From the NCBI GenBank assembly GCA_020024615.1, contig JAHHTP010000005.1:1-64000 (forward strand): DNA of 64,000 bases, written 5' to 3'. The position numbers and the translations under genes were made by a program. Of the stretch, positions 34,202 to 43,910 are shown one piece after another. Within the stretch, counting starts at the first letter, position 1. Each line of letters opens with the position of its first letter. The notes beneath the pieces were generated by a model. The model was not told the origin of the DNA. It saw only the letters and a list, made by a program, of their open reading frames with translations, and searched no databases. Source of the DNA: Oscillospiraceae bacterium (lineage in GTDB: Bacteria > Bacillota > Clostridia > Oscillospirales > Ruminococcaceae).

Positions 34202-35977
34202 ATGCAACAAATTAAATTTTTATGGGAGAAGATGAAAGGTTTTCGACTACGTTATATCCTTGCGCTGATTGGTTCCACAGGATTTTCGCTACTAACCCTT
34301 TCTTTCTCAACCATCACCCAACGAATTGTCGATGAAGTTATTATGGAACTTCCAAAAGACAATTACACTCTGGAATATCTAATTCATCACTTGATTGGAC
34401 TTGCCATCCTTCTGATTGGTGCAACGCTGCTGCGAACCGGCGTCAACTACCTCAACTTCTATCAGTATGAATGGGTCAGTCAAAAAACCACTGACCGCAT
34501 ACGCCGCGAACTATACCGGATTATTTCCCATCAGGATAAGGCCTTCTTTGACAAAAACCGAACTGGTGATATCATGAGCCGTGTCACCTCTGATATGGAT
34601 ATGGTACGGCATGCCATCAGTAATATGATGCGTTCTACGATTGAAGCAGTGTTTATCTTTGTATTTGTATTGGGATATATGCTCAGTCAAAGCTGGCAGC
34701 TTACCCTCTGTTTGGTAGCCGTCACCCCATTTCTGTATCTATGTTCGGTTAAATTCTCTAAAAAAGTTCGTCCACAGTATCAGGATATGCGTGACCGTCA
34801 GGCAGAATTAAACACTGCTGCACAGGAAAACATCTCAGGTAACCGTGTTGTAAAAGCATTTGCTCGTGAAGAATTCGAAAAAAATAAATTCGACACCAAA
34901 AATATTGAATATCGTGATCAGTCAATCAAAGCCAATATGACCTGGCTGTCTTTCTTTCCTTATATCAATATGATTAGCCAGTCTTTATCAGTTATCGTGC
35001 TGCTTGTAGGCGGTATTTTGTGGATTCGTGGAGACATCACCGCTGGTATCTACACCGCATTTAACTCGATGACCTGGTTGCTTGCCAACCCGATGCAGAT
35101 GATCGGCAACACCATCAATGACTTCCAGCGTTTTCACGCAAGTGCAATTAAAATCATCGAATTGTATGACAACGAACCACAGATTGTGGATAAAGAAAAC
35201 GCCATTGTGCCGAAAGAACGCATCAAAGGTGATATTGTTTTCGACAATGTATCTTTGAAACTGTCGGGAAATCAGGTTCTAGATCATGTTTCTTTCCATG
35301 TAAAGCCTGGTCAGACTATTGCCATTATGGGTGCAACCGGCTCTGGTAAAACCATGCTGATCAATGTGCTTGCCCGCCTGTACGAAACGACCGGCGGTTC
35401 AGTAAAAATTGACGGCATCAATGTCAATGACTATCATCTGCAATCTTTGCGAAGCAGCATCGGCATGACCACACAGGATGTTTTTCTGTTCTCTGATACG
35501 CTGGATACCAACATTGCGTACGGAAACTCGAAGATGAGTGACGAGCAGATGCGTACATACGCCGACTTAGCCTGTGTAGACTTTGTAAATCGTTTGGAAA
35601 ACGGCTATGACACCTTAATCGGTGAGCGCGGCACTGGACTTTCCGGCGGTCAAAAACAGCGTATCGCTCTCGCTCGTGCAATGGCAATTGAACCATCCAT
35701 TCTCGTACTAGATGACACCACCTCCGCAGTCGATCTGGAAACCGAGGCAAAAATCCAAAAAGGCCTGCGCGAAATTTCCTTTAACTGTACCAAACTGATT
35801 ATCGCGCAGCGTATTTCCTCAACCCGCGACGCTGACTACATCATTGTCATGAATCATGGCAGAATTGCTGAGATCGGTACATCAGAGGAATTGCTGAAAA
35901 ACAAAGGCTACTATTACGATGTTTACAAATTACAATATGGCGACCCAGATGAGATCAAGAAAGGAGTGATTGCATAA
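34202..35977 (+). CDS. ABC exporter subunit with degenerate nucleotide site (heterodimer partner 1)
   Basis: A 591 aa half-transporter: six membrane helices (residues about 15-300) followed by an ATPase domain with Walker A GATGSGKT and signature LSGGQKQR. Walker B ends LDDTT, with Asp in place of the catalytic Glu, and the switch His is Gln (IIAQRISS). This is the pattern of the non-catalytic half of heterodimeric exporters such as BmrC/BmrD or TM287/288. The ATG at 34202 follows GGAGGT at 9 bp. Its stop overlaps the partner's ATG by one base. The exported molecule is unknown; a drug or lipid-like compound is likely. Confidence 0.93.
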   Translation: MQQIKFLWEKMKGFRLRYILALIGSTGFSLLTLSFSTITQRIVDEVIMELPKDNYTLEYLIHHLIGLAILLIGATLLRTGVNYLNFYQYEWVSQKTTDRIRRELYRIISHQDKAFFDKNRTGDIMSRVTSDMDMVRHAISNMMRSTIEAVFIFVFVLGYMLSQSWQLTLCLVAVTPFLYLCSVKFSKKVRPQYQDMRDRQAELNTAAQENISGNRVVKAFAREEFEKNKFDTKNIEYRDQSIKANMTWLSFFPYINMISQSLSVIVLLVGGILWIRGDITAGIYTAFNSMTWLLANPMQMIGNTINDFQRFHASAIKIIELYDNEPQIVDKENAIVPKERIKGDIVFDNVSLKLSGNQVLDHVSFHVKPGQTIAIMGATGSGKTMLINVLARLYETTGGSVKIDGINVNDYHLQSLRSSIGMTTQDVFLFSDTLDTNIAYGNSKMSDEQMRTYADLACVDFVNRLENGYDTLIGERGTGLSGGQKQRIALARAMAIEPSILVLDDTTSAVDLETEAKIQKGLREISFNCTKLIIAQRISSTRDADYIIVMNHGRIAEIGTSEELLKNKGYYYDVYKLQYGDPDEIKKGVIA

Positions 35978-37752
35978 TGGCACGCAATAAATTTGATGTT
36001 GACGAAACCCTTGAAACTCCTTTCAGTCTGAAGCATTTCAAACGCGCAACCATATACTTAAAAGATCATATTGGTGCCATGATTCTTACCATCGCTCTGG
36101 CACTAGGTTCCTCGATCGTTTCCCTGACTGGACCATTGATTCTGAAAGATGCGATGGATGTAACTATTCCAGAAGGTAATGTTAAACGATTGGTATTCCA
36201 GTCCGTATTATTCGCTCTGACCATTGTTGTCAGTATCTTCTTGAATGTCACCCGTTCACGCGTTATGACCAAAGTGGCACAGAAGATTATTTATGACATG
36301 CGCCGGGATATTTTTTCCCATCTGCAACGACTGCCGTTCCAGTACTTTGATGATCGTCCACATGGTAAAATTCTCGTTCGTGTTGTCAACTACCCGAATA
36401 ATGTTGCAAACACCTTAACAAACGGTATTATCAATTTGATTATGGATTTAATCAACCTTGTAATCATCGCGTTCTATATGTTCGTATTTATCGATGCCAA
36501 GTTGTCCCTGATTGCTATATCTGGTCTACCAATTTTTGCAATATTCTTATGGATTATCAAACCGATTCAGCGTAAAACCTGGCAGAGTTTCTCCAATAAA
36601 AACTCCAATCTCACTGCATATCTACATGAGAGCATCGACGGCACCACCATTTCGCAGGTATTTGCGCGTGAGGAAGAAAATGCACAGATTTTCGACCGCC
36701 TATCTGAGAATTACCGTAAAGCATGGCTGAAAGCCGCTCTCTGCTCCAACCTGGTATGGGTTGCTGTAGAGAATCTAACAACATGGGTTACCGCAGGATT
36801 TTATTTGATTGGTGTAATCTTCTTTCATGATACGGTATCACTTGGTACCTTTATTGCAATGGGCAACTATACCACCAAATTCTGGCAACCAATTTCCAAC
36901 CTTGCCAATATCTATAATGACTTCATCAATACCATCGCATATCTGGAGCGTATCTTTGAGCTGTTGGATGAACCGGTTGTCATCGAATCCAAACCGCATG
37001 CACCAGAACTTCCGCCGATTACTGGTACAGTCGATTTCAAGGATGTTACCTTCTCCTATGATCAGCGCATCAATGTTTTGGAACACATTACATTCCATGT
37101 CAATCCAGGTGAAAGTGTTGCATTGGTCGGACCAACTGGTGCTGGTAAATCCACTATTGTAAACCTGATTTCTCGTTTCTATGAAGTTACTGGTGGTGCT
37201 GTTTGCATCGATGGACAGGATGTTCGAGATGTTGATCTGCACTCCATGCGTGAGCAGATGGGTATTATGCTGCAAGATAGCTTCATCTTCTCTGGTACCA
37301 TTAAGGACAATATCCGTTACGGCAAACTGGATGCCACCGATGAAGAAATACAAACAGCATGCGTTCAGGCATGTGCAGATGACTTCATTTCGGCATTCGA
37401 GGATGGCTATGATACAGAGGTAAATGAACGCGGTTCCAGACTTTCACAGGGTCAGAAACAGCTGCTCTCCTTTGCCCGTACTTTAATTGCAGACCCAAAA
37501 ATTCTCGTACTGGATGAAGCAACCTCCTCTATCGACGCCAAGACCGAAGTACTGGTGCAGAAGGCCATGAATAACCTCTTAAAAGGCCGAACCAGCTTCG
37601 TTATTGCACATCGCTTGTCCACCATTAAGAATTGTGATAAGATCATGTTTATTTCTAATAAAGGAATCACCGAATGCGGTACACATGAGGAGCTGCTTGC
37701 CAAACGCGGCAACTATTACAAACTATATACCTCTCAGATGGTTACACACTAA
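35977..37752 (+). CDS. ABC exporter subunit with intact catalytic site (heterodimer partner 2)
   Basis: A 591 aa half-transporter with the same layout as the upstream gene. Walker A is GPTGAGKS, Walker B ILVLDEATSSID with the catalytic Glu, and the switch His is present (VIAHRLST). The signature reads LSQGQ, altered from LSGGQ. Altered signature here with altered Walker B and switch in the partner gives one good and one weak ATP site. The TAATG overlap with the upstream gene supports equal synthesis of the two halves. A terminator follows. Confidence 0.94.
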   Translation: MARNKFDVDETLETPFSLKHFKRATIYLKDHIGAMILTIALALGSSIVSLTGPLILKDAMDVTIPEGNVKRLVFQSVLFALTIVVSIFLNVTRSRVMTKVAQKIIYDMRRDIFSHLQRLPFQYFDDRPHGKILVRVVNYPNNVANTLTNGIINLIMDLINLVIIAFYMFVFIDAKLSLIAISGLPIFAIFLWIIKPIQRKTWQSFSNKNSNLTAYLHESIDGTTISQVFAREEENAQIFDRLSENYRKAWLKAALCSNLVWVAVENLTTWVTAGFYLIGVIFFHDTVSLGTFIAMGNYTTKFWQPISNLANIYNDFINTIAYLERIFELLDEPVVIESKPHAPELPPITGTVDFKDVTFSYDQRINVLEHITFHVNPGESVALVGPTGAGKSTIVNLISRFYEVTGGAVCIDGQDVRDVDLHSMREQMGIMLQDSFIFSGTIKDNIRYGKLDATDEEIQTACVQACADDFISAFEDGYDTEVNERGSRLSQGQKQLLSFARTLIADPKILVLDEATSSIDAKTEVLVQKAMNNLLKGRTSFVIAHRLSTIKNCDKIMFISNKGITECGTHEELLAKRGNYYKLYTSQMVTH

Positions 37753-37774
37753 TTTCAAACACTTATGTGACAAA

Positions 37775-37809
37775 TCCGGGTACTCTCATTACAAAAAGCA
37801 GTACCCGGA
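37775..37809 (+). terminator. Intrinsic terminator after the ABC exporter pair
   Basis: TCCGGGTACT pairs with AGTACCCGGA, with a 15 nt loop, followed by ATTATTTTATATT. Confidence 0.75.
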
Positions 37810-37847
37810 ATTATTTTATATTATCGTATAGTCCAAAATACAATAAA

Positions 37848-37871
37848 AAGGACATCCATAAGGATGTCCTT
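37848..37871 (-). terminator. Intrinsic terminator after the DUF4340 gene
   Basis: A perfect 10 bp stem AAGGACATCC / GGATGTCCTT with a 4 nt loop; TTTTTATTG follows on the minus strand. Confidence 0.85.
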
Positions 37872-37878
37872 AAAATTT

Positions 37879-39339
37879 TTACCACTCAGTATCAATCGGC
37901 TTACCTGCAAACAGATTTTCCAATTCTGTTTCAAGTTTATCTACATATGCCAAACGCGCGGTAAAATTCTGCGCACCATTGACTTCCATAACGCCGTAAC
38001 GCGCCGAATTTTTCAGAATCTTGACCACATCCGGTTCGAAATCTTCAACATAGTCATACTGAATTTTCAGTATTTCCTGAGATTCATCAACCGGCTTGCC
38101 TTCATAAATCTCCTCACCAGAGGTATACAGAAGTAGCTGTAAGTACCGTTTGAAATGCTCACTGTCAACTTTCTTCCCGTTGCAGGTAACTTCCAGGATG
38201 TTCTTATCATCCTCGCCAACACTGTGTTTCAAATCAAAGGTGTACACTTTACCCTGTTTCATCTGTAAGGTAATTTTATTTAAATCACGAACATGTGGCT
38301 GAACTGCAACCGGAGAAACCAGCTGGCTCGGGCGAACTTTCATAAAATTCAATTCTTTTGCAGATGCGTCCACTACATACACCAGCTCATTATTCTTAGA
38401 AGAATGCAAATAATATTGCGTCTTTTCTTTATCTGCAAATTTACCTACCGTCAAAACAAGCTCAGTATTATCGTATTTTACTCTTAAAACCGCATTTGGC
38501 TTGTCAAAACCATATTTTGCAGCATCAGATTCGGTATAAGTAAAGGACGCGCACTTTGCAGCAGTCAGGCCAAAATATCCATACAAATACTCACCAATCG
38601 CATCATCCAATACCAGTGATTCAATCGGAGAAACCATTTTTACTGGAGAACCGTAACCAACAGTGGTCTTAATTTCCTCCGATTTGAAAGAACGGATATA
38701 AATATTTTTGTCTAAATCCGGTCGCTCAATTTCAAAGTAGGAATATTTCGGAAACTCCTCTTTATCAGATGTTTCGATAACTGGTACAATCACCATATCG
38801 ATAAATGATTTTTGAGATACCAAATATCTGTCCAACGTCGTATTCTGCAATACATAAACTTCCGGTGAATCATCCACCATCGTATAATAACCATTCGCAG
38901 AGGCATTGATATCACCAACAATCAGCTTATGGCTAACACCTTCTTTGAATTGATAGGTGATGTACGCCTGCGGCTTATCCAGCCCATAAAGGGATAAATC
39001 GGAATCAGGTTTATCCAATTTCACATAGGAAGCAATTCGATTTCCAGATTGGAACATGTAGGTAAAATCGGAAAAATCGGTAACATAATCTTCAATAGCC
39101 GCAATACCATATGTACTGCCGTCCAACTGCTCCACGACATATTTCTCATCACCATACTCAACGGTAATGGTTTCCAGTGTTTTTCCGGTTTCGTCAAATA
39201 CAACATGATGTTCATTATTCAAAATGCCAGGATCTTCTTCTGCTTTTTCCGGAAGCAGGAAATACAATGCTAAGAATGTACCGATCAGAACTACAGCGAC
39301 CACACCGATACCGATAAGCGTTTTAACTTTCTTGCTCAT
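37879..39339 (-). CDS. DUF4340 domain-containing membrane-anchored protein
   Basis: A 486 aa protein with one N-terminal transmembrane segment (GIGVVAVVLIGTFLALYFLL) and a large outside domain. The outside part has two similar halves typical of DUF4340, for example SDLSLYGLDKPQAYITYQF and AAKYGFDKPNAVLRVKYD, each followed by a VGDxN/VGKFAD type strand and a YYxxxD segment. It is encoded last in the Gld-like ABC operon, with an ATGA overlap to the GldG-like gene, which is the usual arrangement for DUF4340. Its role is not known; it likely forms the outer part of the transporter. Confidence 0.88.
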   Translation of the reverse strand: MSKKVKTLIGIGVVAVVLIGTFLALYFLLPEKAEEDPGILNNEHHVVFDETGKTLETITVEYGDEKYVVEQLDGSTYGIAAIEDYVTDFSDFTYMFQSGNRIASYVKLDKPDSDLSLYGLDKPQAYITYQFKEGVSHKLIVGDINASANGYYTMVDDSPEVYVLQNTTLDRYLVSQKSFIDMVIVPVIETSDKEEFPKYSYFEIERPDLDKNIYIRSFKSEEIKTTVGYGSPVKMVSPIESLVLDDAIGEYLYGYFGLTAAKCASFTYTESDAAKYGFDKPNAVLRVKYDNTELVLTVGKFADKEKTQYYLHSSKNNELVYVVDASAKELNFMKVRPSQLVSPVAVQPHVRDLNKITLQMKQGKVYTFDLKHSVGEDDKNILEVTCNGKKVDSEHFKRYLQLLLYTSGEEIYEGKPVDESQEILKIQYDYVEDFEPDVVKILKNSARYGVMEVNGAQNFTARLAYVDKLETELENLFAGKPIDTEW

Positions 39340-40823
39340 AAGTGTCTCCTTCTAAAGAAGGTAACAACTGCCATAACCAGAATCAGTACCGGAATTGCAA
39401 TAACGAATACAATCAGTACCGCCAAAACCTGGTTAAAGGTTACCGAAATAGCCGTAGAGGAGAAGTCAACCGACACAATCGAAACATCGTTTTTACCGCC
39501 TAATGTGGTATTTACCATAGAAAGTGCCATGTTACCATTGTTTAATGAGCCCATGCTGATAAAGGAACCATTCAGCGCAGTCTGGGAACCAAATACAATC
39601 ACATTCGAACTTACCAGATTATTGTCCACATATTTGGAACGATAACCGATCGCAGCAACATTCTGTTTCTTCTGTGGCAGAACATTGACATTGATATCCT
39701 CATTGCCCTGTTCAGATGCTGGTACAACAACTGCAGTTTCGTCGGTCGTGATCAGCGACATAGTGGAACGATTCTGGGATTTTTCCCATAAAGTACGAAC
39801 TGCGTGGGTATATGGAGCAACAAAATGCTGGGTTTCAGTATTGACATTATCCGCATATTTGGTATCTTCTGGATTTGCAACCACCATGAAAGCATTGTTG
39901 CTGCCCATGATATTTTTTGCATTGGTTTCTGCAACGAAACCAGTATCCACTTCCATGCCCCACTCTCTCAAGAATTCATCGAAATTCGGCATAGAAATAA
40001 CATTTAGGATTGGAACATATATTAATGTTTTCTGGAAATCACCATTATTATCCAGCCATTTATCCAGCTTGTCCAGTTCCTCTTCAGAGAAGTCTGCACT
40101 CTGACCGGCTAAGAGAATAACATCTGCCTGAGGATCCAGTTCATCGGTCAAAGTATTCTGTTCAACGACATTGTATGCGTTGTTGGAAAGCATGGTAATA
40201 TATTCCGGTACGGTATCAGGCGTATTGTTCAGTGCAATAACGGTTACCGGATCTTCATCTAATACATACATAATTGCGCTGGTTATGGTCTGCTCTGCCT
40301 CGGATTTATAGGAAACATAATCCTCAGAATATTTCTGGCTGGTAAACAGACTGCTCATTTGAATCAATTTATAGCGTAAATCAGATTCAACAATAATGGT
40401 TGCACTATCCAGAGATTCGGTCGGATATTTATCTGCAAAGGTCGGATTCTGATTTAAGTCCACAAACTTTAATGTGATTTTCGGATTATTACGGGCATAG
40501 TCTTTTAAGATTTCGTATGCCTGTTTAAACATCTGCGTGTAGACATTGTTAGCAGTATCCTCACCGGAGTAATTTTCAAACTCTGCCTCCGAACGGCAAA
40601 CAATAATGGATACTGGTGTATCAATCTTCTGAATATAGTTCATGGATTCTTCGGTTAAAGAATAACGATTGTCCGCAGTCAGGTCAATGGTCAGTGGATA
40701 ACGATCCAACAGAATACCTGCAATTGCATTGATTACTACAACGACTACAACGAAGACGGCAGTCAGCGCAGTAGCAAGTGCACCATGCTTTACAGCACGG
40801 CTTTTCAAAAAATTCTTTTTCAT
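39336..40823 (-). CDS. GldG-like (intraflagellar-transport-like) ABC transporter component
   Basis: A 495 aa protein with an N-terminal membrane helix (ATALTAVFVVVVVVINAIAG) and a C-terminal one (VLAVLIVFVIAIPVLILVMAVV). The start of the outside domain LTADNRYSLTEESMNYIQKI is the typical opening of the GldG/ABC-type uncharacterised family (DLTxxxxySLsexT). It partners the permease upstream and DUF4340 downstream. In Bacteroidetes the GldAFG system supports gliding, but in Bacillota similar sets occur without gliding, and their cargo is unknown. Confidence 0.88.
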   Translation of the reverse strand: MKKNFLKSRAVKHGALATALTAVFVVVVVVINAIAGILLDRYPLTIDLTADNRYSLTEESMNYIQKIDTPVSIIVCRSEAEFENYSGEDTANNVYTQMFKQAYEILKDYARNNPKITLKFVDLNQNPTFADKYPTESLDSATIIVESDLRYKLIQMSSLFTSQKYSEDYVSYKSEAEQTITSAIMYVLDEDPVTVIALNNTPDTVPEYITMLSNNAYNVVEQNTLTDELDPQADVILLAGQSADFSEEELDKLDKWLDNNGDFQKTLIYVPILNVISMPNFDEFLREWGMEVDTGFVAETNAKNIMGSNNAFMVVANPEDTKYADNVNTETQHFVAPYTHAVRTLWEKSQNRSTMSLITTDETAVVVPASEQGNEDINVNVLPQKKQNVAAIGYRSKYVDNNLVSSNVIVFGSQTALNGSFISMGSLNNGNMALSMVNTTLGGKNDVSIVSVDFSSTAISVTFNQVLAVLIVFVIAIPVLILVMAVVTFFRRRHL

Positions 40824-40847
40824 GGTCTGTTTCTCTCCTTGTCCAAA

Positions 40848-41549
40848 TTAGCTCCAGCGTTTCTTTTCCAACACACGGATGGATAAAAAGATAAATACCG
40901 CACAAATGCTTATAAAAAACAGGATATGCGAAACATCCAACAAGCCGGACACGAAATCGTTATAGCGGGATGTAACAGATAACTGCGTAAAGACAGAAGA
41001 TAAAAACGCATTCGGCATCAAAGCTGCAATAGAGTCAAACAGCGATAAGATAATAGTAAGTGCAAGGCATCCGATTGCCGCAACCATCTGATTCTCAGTC
41101 ATCGCCGAAATAAATAAACCGATTGCAATTAAAGCTGCGCCCAATAAGAATAATCCTAGGAAGTTACCTAAAAATACATTCCAGTCCGGTTTGTCAAATG
41201 CACTAAGCACCAGAATATATACCACAAACTGCATCATTGCAATCAAGTATAATGCAAGTGCCGCAAGGAATTTACCAAAGATAATGCCGCCGATTGAAAC
41301 TGGAGAGGTTAAAAGCAGCTGATCTGTTTTTAATTTTTTATCCTCACTCATCAGACGCATCGTTAAAAGCGGAATGGTGTACATGGCAATGTTGCAGATA
41401 AAGCTGAATACATAGGTCAGTTCACTGCTGCCGCGGCTGAAAATCGAATAAAACTGATATCCGCCTAAGCCATACATAACGGCCAGATAGATATAGCCAA
41501 TCGAAGAATTAAAATAAGTCTTTAATTCGCGTTTGAAGATTGCCCACAT
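40848..41549 (-). CDS. ABC-2 type permease (GldF-like)
   Basis: A 233 aa permease with six hydrophobic segments. It starts MWAIFKRELKTYFNSSIGYIYLA, the standard opening for GldF-type permeases, with a second typical part LLTMRLMSEDKKLKTDQLLLTSPVS. The start at 41549 is chosen because the family N-terminus begins there; an ATG ten codons upstream (41579) has no better ribosome site. It lies between the ATPase and the GldG-like gene in one operon. Confidence 0.87.
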   Translation of the reverse strand: MWAIFKRELKTYFNSSIGYIYLAVMYGLGGYQFYSIFSRGSSELTYVFSFICNIAMYTIPLLTMRLMSEDKKLKTDQLLLTSPVSIGGIIFGKFLAALALYLIAMMQFVVYILVLSAFDKPDWNVFLGNFLGLFLLGAALIAIGLFISAMTENQMVAAIGCLALTIILSLFDSIAALMPNAFLSSVFTQLSVTSRYNDFVSGLLDVSHILFFISICAVFIFLSIRVLEKKRWS

Positions 41550-41627
41550 GGTATAAAACCCTGACTCTTTCTTCTGCATAACAGAGAAAAATCGTCGTCC
41601 TTTCTTTTAGAAATCAAAATCTTTTTC

Positions 41628-42674
41628 TTATTCGTCACCAAGTTCAACAGCATCGGAAATATTGATTTCTTCTTCCGAAGCTTTCTGTTCCTGCATTTTT
41701 TCTGCGTCATCTGCATTATCCTGCGCAGCCTGCTCTAAAATAGCAGTACCATTGGTCAGTTTTAGGAAAATATCCTCAAGCGACATCTCGGTTGCATGCA
41801 ATTCCAGAATACGGAAACCAGCTGCGGAGACTGCATCAAACACCTCGCGGCGAATATCGCAGTCGTTAACACCTTCGATGACAAATTCATAAACACCTTG
41901 CTCTTTTTCACCATGCTCTGTGATATGCGCAATCTTTTCTACTTTGGATAGAGTTTTCATGATTGCCTCAATCTCACCCTCGATGCGTACGGTAAAGCGT
42001 CTATCTTTGGAAAGGCTGTTGGAAAGGTTACTTTCGGTATCATCCGCAACCAGCTTGCCTTCGTTAATTACAACAATACGGTCACAGACCGCCTGTACCT
42101 CGGTTAAGATATGGGAAGATAAAATAATAGTATGCTGTGAGGAAAGGTTCTTAATCAAATTACGAATCTCAATAATCTGTTTCGGGTCCAATCCAACAGT
42201 CGGTTCGTCTAATATCAATACCCTCGGATTTCCAATCAATGCCTGTGCCAGACCAACACGCTGTTTATAACCTTTAGAAAGGTTTTTAATCAGACGGGTG
42301 TAGACATTTTTGATTTTTACAACCGAGCAAACCTCCTCCAGATGATGCTGACGTGGAAGCTTACAGCGTTTTAAATCATAAATAAAGTTTAAGTACTCCT
42401 TAACCGTCATATCCAAATATAACGGTGGCTGCTCCGGCAGATAACCGATGTACTTTTTAGCCTCCATCGGGTTTTCCAGAATATCAAACTCACCTATTTT
42501 TGCAACGCCGGAAGTAGCGGACAAATATCCCGTCAGAATATTCATCGTTGTCGATTTACCGGCACCATTCGGACCTAAAAATCCGAGAATTTCACCTTCA
42601 TTTACAGTAAAAGAGATGTTATTAATACCGCGTTTGTCTCCGTACTGCTTGGTGAGATTTTTCACCTCAATCAT
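41628..42674 (-). CDS. ABC transporter ATP-binding protein (GldA-like)
   Basis: A 348 aa ATPase: Walker A GPNGAGKST, Q-loop LPEQPPLYLDMTV, signature LSKGYKQRVGL, Walker B VLILDEPTVGLDPKQ and the switch His in LSSHILTE. The C-terminal 110 residues hold a domain common in ABC-2 ATPases, then an unusual acidic tail (about 30 residues rich in Glu and Asp). It heads the four-gene operon ATPase-permease-GldG-DUF4340, with GGAGGAAC before the ATG. Confidence 0.92.
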   Translation of the reverse strand: MIEVKNLTKQYGDKRGINNISFTVNEGEILGFLGPNGAGKSTTMNILTGYLSATSGVAKIGEFDILENPMEAKKYIGYLPEQPPLYLDMTVKEYLNFIYDLKRCKLPRQHHLEEVCSVVKIKNVYTRLIKNLSKGYKQRVGLAQALIGNPRVLILDEPTVGLDPKQIIEIRNLIKNLSSQHTIILSSHILTEVQAVCDRIVVINEGKLVADDTESNLSNSLSKDRRFTVRIEGEIEAIMKTLSKVEKIAHITEHGEKEQGVYEFVIEGVNDCDIRREVFDAVSAAGFRILELHATEMSLEDIFLKLTNGTAILEQAAQDNADDAEKMQEQKASEEEINISDAVELGDE

Positions 42675-42848
42675 GAAATGTTCCTCCTATGAGCTTCTAT
42701 CTCCAATCCGGATTCCGGCAATAAAAGTTCATTTTGACTTCTTTTTAGATTTGCATAATGCTGTTTTTACAGTGACAGGCAGGTTTATACCCTCCGGAAT
42801 ACCTGTCTATTTTCTGGCGATTGAATCGCTCTTACGCACTACCCTACC

Positions 42849-42877
42849 ATTATAGCACAATCTACTGCATTTTTCAA
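42849..42877 (-). promoter_or_regulatory. Promoter of the Gld-like ABC operon
   Basis: TTGAAA (42872-42877), 17 bp ending in extended TGC, and TATAAT (42849-42854) on the minus strand. The leader is about 165 nt; it includes an imperfect stem (GACAGGT/ACCTGCCTGTC near 42773-42810) of unknown meaning. Confidence 0.75.
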
Positions 42878-42936
42878 ATATCTTTGTGAAAAATGTGTGT
42901 GATGTTTTCAAAAACTTTCAAAATTCCGTTCATAAT

Positions 42937-43791
42937 TTATTTGTCAAACGGTTTAACAATTGTTCCCGGATAATAAAATTGCAAAATACTTTCAGCATCA
43001 GTACCCATCTGCCCCAAGTTTTCCGCCCCGCGTATACTAAGTCCCACACACTTTCCCTCTCCGATACAGACCACTTCCAACCCATCTTTGTTCCAGCATA
43101 CTGTAAAAATGTCAGACATCAACCCTAACACATCCGCAAACATTTCCCCTGAAATCTTATCTTCTCCAATCTGTACCCATAGCACTCTGCCTGCTTCGCT
43201 ACGGGACAAAACCTGCACCTTTGAACAATCAACAGCTTTTTTGGAAAACAGCTGTTGTAACTGCTCTTTCTCAAACTGATATTTCTGCCTGCATTTTGTA
43301 TCGTTCATATCCATGCTTTTCTGGCTAATTAGATAGGGAATGTCCTCTCCCCATATCTGCTGTGCCGATTCACAGAATCCAAAACCACATTTGTAATATG
43401 CCGCCAGAATTGGTTCTCCATGATATAAAATAATCCGGTCTGCTGCCCACTCCGCGGCATCCATCCATACATGATCTGGTTTTTCCCACACAAATCCGGA
43501 TTCCTTTTGCGGAATTGCTTCCATCCGTTGCAGCAAATACCATATATCAGTATGTATTGCCGTGCAAACAGCTTTTCTAACCTCTGCATTTTCTGTATCT
43601 CCTGCCATGTTTTGGGCACATCCCGCCACATACTCCACTAATTCCCTTTGCACAATTTTTTCCTGCTCCTGCACTGGAATCATCGCTTTTTTAGTGCTTG
43701 CACCACAACAGATTAGAATAACCGTGAAAATCAGCATAACAATTCCCACTACTGCCCAAAACCTGTATTTTTTATGAACAAAGCAATACAT
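42937..43791 (-). CDS. SpoIID/LytB-like protein lacking the key catalytic residues
   Basis: A 284 aa protein with one N-terminal membrane segment (FWAVVGIVMLIFTVILICCG). The rest aligns by eye with SpoIID, the lytic transglycosylase of engulfment. The N-terminal block ELVEYVAGCAQNMAGD with AVCTAIHTDI corresponds to the LxEYVAGVVAxEMP and ALKAQAVAART blocks, and the C-terminus (GRVLWVQIG, SGEMFADVLGL, VGLSIRGAENLGQMG, ESILQFYYPGT) follows SpoIID closely. The catalytic Glu position is Asn (N61) and the GxGHGVGMSQ box reads GEGKCVGLSI without its His. It may be an inactive scaffold or a divergent enzyme. The start at 43791 has CAGGAGGTATT upstream. Confidence 0.72.
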   Translation of the reverse strand: MYCFVHKKYRFWAVVGIVMLIFTVILICCGASTKKAMIPVQEQEKIVQRELVEYVAGCAQNMAGDTENAEVRKAVCTAIHTDIWYLLQRMEAIPQKESGFVWEKPDHVWMDAAEWAADRIILYHGEPILAAYYKCGFGFCESAQQIWGEDIPYLISQKSMDMNDTKCRQKYQFEKEQLQQLFSKKAVDCSKVQVLSRSEAGRVLWVQIGEDKISGEMFADVLGLMSDIFTVCWNKDGLEVVCIGEGKCVGLSIRGAENLGQMGTDAESILQFYYPGTIVKPFDK

Positions 43792-43910
43792 AATACCTCC
43801 TGATATGAAAATATTTATCATGAATTCTTCAAAAAGTAGATCGATTTCCATATTTCAAACTATTTTTTCAACAAAAATGCATGAAAACACAATTAAACTT
43901 GCATTTTAGC

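Noticed and set aside
42675..42848. Small gene in the leader of the Gld-like operon
   Set aside because: No frame with a ribosome site and a plausible product; an imperfect inverted repeat is the only structure.
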